In this document: one piece after another, positions 1 to 7,302 of the stretch | Layout: each line of letters starts with the position of its first letter | Numbering within the stretch: position 1 is the first letter of the stretch | From: a bacterium | GTDB lineage: Bacteria; Patescibacteriota; Minisyncoccia; Minisyncoccales; GWA2-38-27 | DNA: 21,305 bases | Reading direction: 5' to 3' | Assembly: GCA_029553225.1 (NCBI GenBank) | Contig: JAKPCP010000014.1 | Coordinates: 1-21,305, forward strand | Notes under the pieces: model-generated | Databases searched by the model: none | What the model was told of the DNA's origin: nothing | The model's input: only the letters and a program-made list of their open reading frames with translations | Program-made: the position numbers and the translations under genes

Positions 1-70
1 AAGGAAGAAAGAAACCTAAAAAGGCAAACCTAAAATAATTCAGTTTTTTATTATCTTTGCTTTGTTTCAT
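1..70 (-). CDS. N-terminal fragment of an unidentified, probably membrane or exported protein
   Basis: Reading leftward from an ATG at 68-70, 23 codons stay open to the window edge, so only the amino end is visible. It starts with a polar, basic stretch (several Lys, Asn and Asp) and then becomes strongly aromatic and hydrophobic (FRFAFLGFFLP). This is the pattern of a signal peptide or first membrane helix. A near-consensus sigma-70-type promoter at 125-154 points at this start and leaves a leader of about 48 nt, which is the main reason to accept such a short fragment. There is no Shine-Dalgarno motif, as for the other genes here. The product cannot be named. Confidence 0.5.
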   Translation of the reverse strand, partial: MKQSKDNKKLNYFRFAFLGFFLP

Positions 71-124
71 TTATATATACTTTATTGTTTTTTGTTTGTT
101 TAAAGATTGTCTTTCTTTATCTTA

Positions 125-154
125 ATAATACCTTTTATTAAAACATTGTGTCAA
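125..154 (-). promoter_or_regulatory. Sigma-70-type promoter for the left-edge gene
   Basis: On the minus strand a perfect -35 TTGACA (149-154) is followed by an 18-nt spacer and a -10 TATTAT (125-130, 5 of 6 matches to TATAAT). Predicted transcription starts near 118 and runs leftward to the ATG at 70. The site lies after the stop of the HhH/lamin-tail gene at 210. The left-edge gene is therefore probably its own transcription unit. Confidence 0.6.
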
Positions 155-209
155 TAAAATTAAATCTGATTTATGAGGGCAAACGTGATAATCGCTTTTT
201 AGATATCGC

Positions 210-1217
210 TTATAAAAAGAATTTTTTAAAAATTAAAATTATAATTCCTGAAAATATAGCAACAATTAAAGCAATTAAAAAAATAAAAGAAAAATTTAAA
301 TAATCAGAAAAATTTTCTGAAATGTTAGCAGATTGTTTTAGAAAATTGTCTGAATCTTTTTTATTATTTTCTTTATTATTTTCTTCTTTTTGACTTCTTT
401 CTTTTTCATCTATAATATTTTCTTTTCCAGGCGTTAAATTACTGCTCCAAACCCATTTGCCGTTTATTTTATTATATGATTTGCCAGTTACTGCTTTTTC
501 ATAATAAACTTCATCAATTTTACTTCCGTTCGGGGAAAATAAAATTAGCCCATCTTTATCATTATTTAAAGTAATTTTTGTATCTTTTCTTTTTAAAACT
601 AAAAAATCGTTTGCTGAAATTTTTGTATTTTGAGGAAAAATATAAGTTGTAGTTTTTCCCTCAATATCTTTTATTTTCCAGCCGGATAAATTAACTTCAA
701 AATTATTTTGATTAAAAATTTCAATCCATTCTTCATCTGCGTCCGACCCCTCAGGAGATGGAATGATTTCACTAAAAAAAATTCCTGAAACATAATTTTC
801 CGATATTTCCAAAGTAAGTGATGGTGCTAATGTTGTTGATATTGTTGTTGGCGTTGCTATTGGTGTTGTTATTGGCGTTATTAAATTTTTATTTGAAATT
901 ATATTTGAAGAAGAATTTTCTAAATTTGTTTGATTTTCTTTTTTGGTTTCTTCTTTAAAATTATTATCAACATAAGCCAATCCTTGTTCTTTAATTTTTT
1001 GTAAAGTTTTTTCTCCAATTCCTTTAACTTTAATTAAATCATCTAAAGAATTATAAGGCCTTCCTTCAATTATTCTTTGAGATAAAACAGGACCAATGCC
1101 AATAATTTTTTGAAGTTCCTCAGAAGAAGCGCTGTTTATATCTATTAAAGAAGCGCCTTCTAAAATAAAAGGAAATAAAACAAATAATAAAATAATAGGA
1201 TAAAAATATTTTTGCAT
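210..1217 (-). CDS. Exported ComEA-like helix-hairpin-helix protein fused to a lamin-tail domain, C-terminal membrane anchor
   Basis: The 335-residue protein starts with a hydrophobic signal segment (residues 5-20). A ComEA-type HhH module follows (about 24-82: DINSAS, then IIGIGPVLSQRII and VKGIGEKTLQKI, the two hairpins). Next comes a Thr/Pro/Ser-rich linker (about 112-135) and a lamin-tail (LTD) beta-sandwich (about 145-262, with SEIIPSPEGSDADEEWIEI and the typical LSGWKIKD). A charged Lys/Glu/Asn segment and a C-terminal membrane helix (about 308-330) ending in KKFFL complete it. HhH modules of this family bind double-stranded DNA, and ComEA is the DNA receptor in natural transformation. 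LTD domains occur in secreted bacterial proteins, often with nucleases. The ATG directly follows the ruvB stop (TAG-ATG), so translation is probably coupled. DNA binding outside the cytoplasmic membrane is inferred. No nuclease motif is visible. Confidence 0.85.
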   Translation of the reverse strand: MQKYFYPIILLFVLFPFILEGASLIDINSASSEELQKIIGIGPVLSQRIIEGRPYNSLDDLIKVKGIGEKTLQKIKEQGLAYVDNNFKEETKKENQTNLENSSSNIISNKNLITPITTPIATPTTISTTLAPSLTLEISENYVSGIFFSEIIPSPEGSDADEEWIEIFNQNNFEVNLSGWKIKDIEGKTTTYIFPQNTKISANDFLVLKRKDTKITLNNDKDGLILFSPNGSKIDEVYYEKAVTGKSYNKINGKWVWSSNLTPGKENIIDEKERSQKEENNKENNKKDSDNFLKQSANISENFSDYLNFSFIFLIALIVAIFSGIIILIFKKFFL

Positions 1218-2270
1218 CTAAAGCAAGGTGTCTTGAGAAGAATTATATTTTATACCCAAATGCTTATAAGCGTTTTTAGTCGCAATTCTTCCTCGCGGCG
1301 TTCTTTCTATAAAACCTAATTTCATTAAATACGGCTCATAAATATCTAAAATTGCGTCTTCTTCTTCTGATGATGCCGAAGACAAGGCCTGAAGGCCTAC
1401 TGGCCCGCCATTAAATTTTTTAATTATTGTTTCTAATATTCTTCTATCCCCTGCTTCCAATCCAAACTCATCAATTTCCAAAAAATCCAAAGATTTTAAA
1501 GTAATCTCTTTATCAATTATTCCTTTTCCCTCTACTTGGGCAAAATCCCTTATTCTTTTTAAAAGACGGTTAGCTACTCTTGGAGTAAATCGAGAACATT
1601 TAGCAATAATGTTTATTGCTTCATTGTCTATTTTTATATTTAAAAGGTTGCTTGATCTTTTAATAATTTCTTTAATATCTTCTTCGCTGTAAAAGTCTAG
1701 TTGAAAAATAGCGCCAAAACGATTTCTTAAAGGTGAAGAGAGCAAAGCAACCCGTGTTGTTGCAGCAATAAAAGTAAAATGAGGAAGTTTTAAATCCATT
1801 GTCCTTGCCATTGGCCCTGTTCCTAAAATTAAATTTAAATGAAAATCTTCCAAGGCTGGATATAAAAATTCTTCAATTTGTTTATTTAATCTATGAACTT
1901 CATCACAAAATAAAACATCCCCCTCGTTAAGATTTGTAAGAATTGCTGCTAAATCCCCTGTTTTTTGAACACTTGTACCAGTAATTGTTTTAATATTTGA
2001 ATTGACTTCTTTAGCAATAAGATAAGCTAACGAAGTTTTTCCCAAACCGCTATTGCCATAAAACAAAATATGTTCAAAAGAAGGATCTCCTCTTTTCTTT
2101 GCTGCTTCAAGTATTATTTGAATATTTCTTTTAATTTTTTCCTGCCCAATAAATTCATCCCATTTTTTAGGTCTTAAAGTTAAATCAAGAATTTTATCTT
2201 CCTCTGTTGATTTTGAGGAAGTTTCAAAAAAATCATCATTTTCTTTATGGGGACTTGACAAATTTTTCAT
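1218..2270 (-). CDS. ruvB: Holliday junction branch migration helicase RuvB
   Basis: RuvB is the hexameric AAA+ motor that, with RuvA, drives branch migration of Holliday junctions in recombination and repair. The 350-residue protein has the family's usual length and order. The N-terminal motif is RPKKWDEFIGQEKIK and Walker A is GNSGLGKT (72-79; most family members have GPPGLGKT). Walker B is FCDEVHRLN (121-129), and the sensor/arginine-finger region reads AATTRVALLSSPLRNRFG. The C-terminal winged helix has GGPVGLQALSSA and YEPYLMKLGFIERTPRGR. The stop TAG touches the ATG of the downstream HhH/lamin-tail gene. Upstream lies the foldback element at 2297-2450 and then the gspE-like gene, same direction. 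ruvA and ruvC are not in the window. The ATG follows an AT-only stretch without a Shine-Dalgarno motif. Confidence 0.97.
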   Translation of the reverse strand: MKNLSSPHKENDDFFETSSKSTEEDKILDLTLRPKKWDEFIGQEKIKRNIQIILEAAKKRGDPSFEHILFYGNSGLGKTSLAYLIAKEVNSNIKTITGTSVQKTGDLAAILTNLNEGDVLFCDEVHRLNKQIEEFLYPALEDFHLNLILGTGPMARTMDLKLPHFTFIAATTRVALLSSPLRNRFGAIFQLDFYSEEDIKEIIKRSSNLLNIKIDNEAINIIAKCSRFTPRVANRLLKRIRDFAQVEGKGIIDKEITLKSLDFLEIDEFGLEAGDRRILETIIKKFNGGPVGLQALSSASSEEEDAILDIYEPYLMKLGFIERTPRGRIATKNAYKHLGIKYNSSQDTLL

Positions 2271-2296
2271 TATATATTAAAATTAGAGTTATAGTT

Positions 2297-2450
2297 AACT
2301 TAAAATAGTTCTAAAGCTGGGGGGGTTGGAATTTTTCGCAGATGGGTGGTCTGGCTCCGGCGAGGCCATTTCTCGGAAAAATTCTGAACTTTTCGTTCCT
2401 AAAACCAAGTTTTTACCCCCCGGCTTTAGAACTATTTTTTATTTTAAGTT
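2297..2450. ncRNA. GC-rich foldback element: structured RNA candidate or miniature inverted-repeat element
   Basis: An uninterrupted 23-bp inverted repeat (2302-2324 against 2416-2438, one G-T wobble) encloses about 90 nt. The arms carry runs of seven G and six C, very unusual in this AT-rich DNA. AACTT/AAGTT flanks (2297-2301, 2446-2450) extend the symmetry beyond a 7-nt bulge. Inside are a 9-bp stem (2329-2337 with 2376-2384), at its tip a GC-rich hairpin (2352-2357 with 2362-2368, loop CGGC, one bulged G), and a small GAAC/GTTC hairpin (2386-2389 with 2395-2398). The outer stem, long hairpin and small hairpin form a three-way junction. It lies between two leftward genes, and the gspE stop (2444-2446) falls in its right arm. 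It is too elaborate for a simple terminator. No open reading frame explains it. RNA gene versus mobile or repeat element is unresolved. Confidence 0.6.
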
Positions 2451-3769
2451 ACAATTTCTTCTCTCTGGCCAGCAACTCTTTCAACTTCATCAATAGTTGT
2501 AATACCATTTAATACTTTAATTAATCCATCTTCTCTAAGCAAAACCATTCCTTTTTTAATTGCTAATTCTTTCATGTCTATAATTGAAGGAGAATTCAGA
2601 ATAAATCTTTCCATTTCATCATCAACTACAAATGCTTCAAAAATTCCTATTCTTCCTTTATAACCTGTAAAATTACAATTTCTACAACCTTTTGCATGAG
2701 GAATTTTTATTCCTGGTTTTGCTTCTGGAATTTTTACTTTTTCCTTATTAATATATTCAAAAGATTTTTGAAAATTTTCTAATTCTTCATTTGTTGCTTC
2801 TTTTAACTCAAAACAATCAGGACAAACTTCTCTTACCAACCTTTGTCCTATTGCCATATTAATTGCTGGAGCAATATTTGCTGGTTTTTCTCCTAAAGCT
2901 TGAAGTCGAGCAATTGTTCCAGCAGCATCATTTGTATGGACAGTAGATAAAACTAAATGTCCAGTTAATGCTGCTTGCAAAGCAATTTGCGATGTCTCAA
3001 GGTCTCTTATTTCTCCGATTAAGATAACATCTGGATCTTGTCTTACGATTGCTCTTAATCCATTAGCAAAATCATATCCTTTTTTTTCATCAACTTGAGT
3101 TTGAGAAACTCCCTCCAAATGATATTCGATTGGGTCTTCAATTGTAATAATTTTTATTTCTGGATTAGAAATCTCTTTTAAAAAAGCATATAATGTTGTT
3201 GTTTTTCCAGAACCTGTCGGACCGGTACAAATTATCATTCCATTGGGTTTTTGTATTTCTTTTTTAAATGTCTCCATTAAATCCTCTCTTAATCCTAAAT
3301 CAGCCATTGTTACAACCCATTTTGGATTCAATATTCTTATAACTAATGATTCCCCTCTTTCAGCTGGAATTATAGATGTTCTTATTTCAATTGATGTTCC
3401 TTCAATAAAAATCGAAAAACGGCCGTCTTGAGGACGAGAAGTTACATTGAGCTTTAATCCAGAAAGAAGTTTTAAACGAGAAATTAATTTTTTATACAAT
3501 TCCCTATCAAAATAAAAAACATCATGTAAAACTCCATCAACCCTTAATCTAAATTTTGCCCTATCTGGTTCCGGTTCAATATGAATATCTGAACCCTCTA
3601 AAAAAAATGAAGCGGTTAAAATTATTTGAACTAAATCAGTGGTATTTTTATTTAAAGATTTTCCTAATTTTTCTGTAAAATCAGGAATATTTTTTACTTC
3701 CCTTTTTATATCTTCTACAATTAAAGGCGGTATTTCAATTTCACCAATATTTTTTTTAATTTCCGCCAT
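2444..3769 (-). CDS. Type II secretion/type IV pilus assembly ATPase (PilB/GspE family)
   Basis: This hexameric cytoplasmic motor family powers assembly of type IV pili or related secretion and competence pseudopili. In its 441 residues one sees the N2 domain motifs (SDIHIEPEPDRAKFRLRVDG, about 60-79), Walker A GPTGSGKT (183-190), Asp box EDPIEY (211-216), Walker B DVILIGEIRD (247-256) and His box HLVLSTVHTN (271-280). The zinc-binding Cys pairs CPDC (316-319) and CRNC (362-365) are typical of PilB/GspE rather than the retraction ATPase PilT. It is shorter than the usual 550-570 residues because the N-terminal MshEN/N1 domain is missing, leaving about 40 residues ahead of N2. No pilin, PilC or PilD gene is in the window. 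It is followed by the foldback element and ruvB. PilB versus GspE cannot be settled here. Confidence 0.93.
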   Translation of the reverse strand: MAEIKKNIGEIEIPPLIVEDIKREVKNIPDFTEKLGKSLNKNTTDLVQIILTASFFLEGSDIHIEPEPDRAKFRLRVDGVLHDVFYFDRELYKKLISRLKLLSGLKLNVTSRPQDGRFSIFIEGTSIEIRTSIIPAERGESLVIRILNPKWVVTMADLGLREDLMETFKKEIQKPNGMIICTGPTGSGKTTTLYAFLKEISNPEIKIITIEDPIEYHLEGVSQTQVDEKKGYDFANGLRAIVRQDPDVILIGEIRDLETSQIALQAALTGHLVLSTVHTNDAAGTIARLQALGEKPANIAPAINMAIGQRLVREVCPDCFELKEATNEELENFQKSFEYINKEKVKIPEAKPGIKIPHAKGCRNCNFTGYKGRIGIFEAFVVDDEMERFILNSPSIIDMKELAIKKGMVLLREDGLIKVLNGITTIDEVERVAGQREEIVT

Positions 3770-3799
3770 TTTGTATTAAAATTAAATAATTATTATTTA

Positions 3800-3828
3800 A
3801 ATCTAACTTAAATTATAAAAATAGTCAA
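3800..3828 (-). promoter_or_regulatory. Predicted promoter of the gspE-like gene
   Basis: The minus strand reads TTGACT (3823-3828), a 17-nt spacer and TAGATT (3800-3805), 5 of 6 and 4 of 6 matches to the sigma-70 consensus. Transcription would start near 3793, giving a leader of about 24 nt before the ATG at 3769. The site lies in the 69-bp gap to the divergent tsaE gene, whose own promoter elements are weaker (TATAAA at 3814-3819). Confidence 0.45.
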
Positions 3829-3838
3829 ATTATTAAAA

Positions 3839-4294
3839 ATGAAAAAAGAATTTATTACAATAAACGAAAAAGAAACAAAAAAATTAGGAGAGAAGTTAGC
3901 AGACGAAGTTTTAAAAAAGAAAAAAAATAATGAAAAGGCAATAATTATCTCATTAGAAGGAGATTTAGGCGCGGGAAAAACAACCTTTGTCCAGGGATTT
4001 GCCAAAAAACTTAAAATAAAAGAAAAAGTTTTAAGCCCTACTTTTTTAATTATTAAAAAATTTAAATTAAATAAAATTAAAAATTTCTCAAATCTTTATC
4101 ATATCGATTGTTATAGAATTAAAAATTTTAAAGAAATAATTGATCTTGATTTTGAAAAAATTATATCCAAACCCTCAAATATTGTAATTATAGAATGGGC
4201 CGAAAGAATCAAAGAAATTTTGCCTGAAAATATAATAAAATTAAAATTTTTTTATATCGATGAAAATAAAAGAAAAATTATAATTGAAAAATAA
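3839..4294 (+). CDS. tsaE: tRNA threonylcarbamoyladenosine biosynthesis ATPase TsaE
   Basis: TsaE is the small P-loop ATPase that, with TsaB and TsaD, installs t6A at position 37 of ANN-decoding tRNAs. The 151-residue protein has the normal size. Walker A is GDLGAGKT (41-48). The family motifs LSPTF, HIDCYRI and IIEWAERI follow in order. It diverges from the gspE-like gene and ends within the shared terminator that also closes the groESL operon. The TAA at 4292-4294 overlaps the first base of that hairpin. TsaB, TsaC and TsaD are not in the window. The start ATG sits in an A/T-only context without a Shine-Dalgarno motif. Confidence 0.95.
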   Translation: MKKEFITINEKETKKLGEKLADEVLKKKKNNEKAIIISLEGDLGAGKTTFVQGFAKKLKIKEKVLSPTFLIIKKFKLNKIKNFSNLYHIDCYRIKNFKEIIDLDFEKIISKPSNIVIIEWAERIKEILPENIIKLKFFYIDENKRKIIIEK

Positions 4295-4330
4295 AAAAAG
4301 AGGCGGCGATTAAATCGCCGCCTCTTTTTT
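4294..4330. terminator. Bidirectional intrinsic terminator between tsaE and groEL
   Basis: A perfect 17-bp stem (4294-4310 with 4314-4330) has a TAA loop and a GC-rich core, AGGCGGCGAT. The A-run on one arm and T-run on the other supply a U-tract whichever strand is transcribed. It lies between two convergent genes and serves both. Confidence 0.95.
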
Positions 4331-4342
4331 AAAATATTATTT

Positions 4343-6297
<1,955 letters not shown>

Positions 6298-6308
6298 ATT
6301 TTTATAAA

Positions 6309-6338
6309 TAAAATACGAATTTTATTTTTCGTATTTTA
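6309..6338 (-). promoter_or_regulatory. AU-rich hairpin in the groES leader
   Basis: A perfect 11-bp inverted repeat (6309-6319 with 6328-6338; arm TAAAATACGAA) has an 8-nt loop in the groES 5' leader. It ends 11 nt ahead of the ATG. With mostly A-U pairs and two G-C pairs it would be only moderately stable. It could act as a temperature-sensitive translation block, an mRNA-stabilising 5' structure, or have no role. It has no U-tract fitting a terminator. Confidence 0.45.
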
Positions 6339-6357
6339 TATTTATTATTTTTAATTT

Positions 6358-6384
6358 TTAGCAAACTCGACCTTTAATTGCTAA
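6358..6384. promoter_or_regulatory. Degenerate CIRCE-like HrcA operator upstream of groES
   Basis: The 27-bp site has exactly the CIRCE layout of two 9-bp arms with a 9-bp spacer: left arm TTAGCAAAC, right arm AATTGCTAA. The classical arms are TTAGCACTC and GAGTGCTAA, so 14 of 18 arm positions match, including both outer TTAGCA/TGCTAA blocks. TTAGCAA/TTGCTAA is a perfect inverted repeat. It lies directly after the predicted groES transcription start, the usual position for HrcA repression. hrcA is not in the window. Confidence 0.6.
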
Positions 6385-6395
6385 TCACTACTTTA

Positions 6396-6424
6396 AATTT
6401 AGAAAAAAAACAAAAACTTGTCAA
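6396..6424 (-). promoter_or_regulatory. Promoter of groES-groEL
   Basis: The minus strand shows a perfect -35 TTGACA (6419-6424), a 17-nt T-rich spacer and a -10 TAAATT (6396-6401, 4 of 6). Transcription should start near an A at 6389, a few bases before the CIRCE-like operator. The leader is then about 90 nt. This is a housekeeping-type promoter, as expected for HrcA-type control rather than an alternative heat-shock sigma factor. Confidence 0.65.
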
Positions 6425-6478
6425 GAAAAAGAAATTTTAAAAAATCAAGCAGCAGTAATACAAATTAATTTATATTAT

Positions 6479-7243
6479 TTATATTTTAAATAATTCTTTA
6501 TTCTTTTTAATCTCCTTATAAGCTTCTTTAAGAAATTCTGTAAAGTTTTTTTCTTTAATTGTTTTATTATAAAGATTATTAAAATATTCAGGAACAGTTT
6601 TATTTTCTATTTTTATATTCTGGTGTTCTTCATAAAAATCTGCTTTGTGCTTTAATATTTTTTGAATTCTTAAATCGTTTAAAATAATCGGCGCTATTAT
6701 TTCACTTAAATGCCATTCCAAATATGGTGTTTCAAATTTTCTATGATTTGTTTTCGGAAAAACTTTTTTCCATTTTTCAAAATATAAAAAATGACAGCAT
6801 TCATGCATAATTACTTCCCTAGCATAACTTATTTTTTTATAATTATAAAAAATAGAAAAACTCCACTCATTTAAAAAACGAGGGCAAATTGGATTAATTG
6901 ACATCATTGCCTTAATTACTTTTCTGTTTTTAGGCCAATTTATTTCTAAAATTTCCGAGAGAGTAATAAAAAAACTTTTTTCAATTTTTTTCCAATCTTT
7001 TTGATACTTTTTCTTATTTTGTTTAATTAATTTTTGGTTTTCTTTTTTAACTTCTAAAATATAATTTTTTAAAAAATTAATTTTTTCTTCTTTGCTTTTA
7101 AAAGAAAAAACTTTTTTAATTTTAGGATGTTTTTTAATAATATATTTTTTCCAATTCCAATTATCTTCAAATAAAAAACTATGCATAAAATAAATTTCTC
7201 TAGATAGCGGTATATCGGTAAATTTTACTTTTGGCGCATTCAT
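6479..7243 (-). CDS. Putative zinc metallopeptidase-like protein (HECCH motif), family not recognised
   Basis: I do not recognise this 254-residue protein as a named family. It contains HECCH (147-151), which fits the HExxH zinc-metallopeptidase motif, in a hydrophobic helix context (AREVIMHECCHFLYF). A conserved-looking LSEIIAPIIL about 30 residues later could supply the third zinc ligand, Glu181, as in gluzincin-type enzymes. No signal peptide or membrane segment is seen, so it is probably cytoplasmic. The N-terminal half is very rich in Lys and aromatic residues and the middle (about 55-90) looks helical. It lies 59 nt downstream of uvrA in the same direction and ahead of the groES promoter region. 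Catalytic activity is inferred only from the motif; a degenerate or DNA-binding role is possible. Confidence 0.7.
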   Translation of the reverse strand: MNAPKVKFTDIPLSREIYFMHSFLFEDNWNWKKYIIKKHPKIKKVFSFKSKEEKINFLKNYILEVKKENQKLIKQNKKKYQKDWKKIEKSFFITLSEILEINWPKNRKVIKAMMSINPICPRFLNEWSFSIFYNYKKISYAREVIMHECCHFLYFEKWKKVFPKTNHRKFETPYLEWHLSEIIAPIILNDLRIQKILKHKADFYEEHQNIKIENKTVPEYFNNLYNKTIKEKNFTEFLKEAYKEIKKNKELFKI

Positions 7244-7302
7244 TTTTAAAGATTATTAAAATAATGATTAATAATAACTATCTCTTATTTTTACAAATAA
7301 AA

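Noticed and set aside
3..38. A rightward open stretch from the left edge ending GRKKPKKANLK and a stop, possibly a C-terminal tail
   Set aside because: It lies opposite the leftward ORF that has a promoter and start codon. Only 11 residues are visible, and the basic composition is expected from A-rich DNA.
172..201. Short rightward ORF starting ATG AGG GCA
   Set aside because: Only nine codons, no promoter or homology, and it lies in a spacer.
193..211. Direct repeat ATCGCTT around the stop of the HhH/lamin-tail gene
   Set aside because: Only seven bases, imperfect context, and likely chance.
2386..2398. GAAC...GTTC as a LexA (Cheo-type) box near ruvB
   Set aside because: The spacer is five bases rather than four, and the motif is better explained as a hairpin of the foldback element.
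2302..2438. The foldback as a simple intrinsic terminator of gspE
   Set aside because: The stem encloses about 90 nt of further structure. In the gspE direction it is followed by only four T, weak compared with the two clear terminators in the window.
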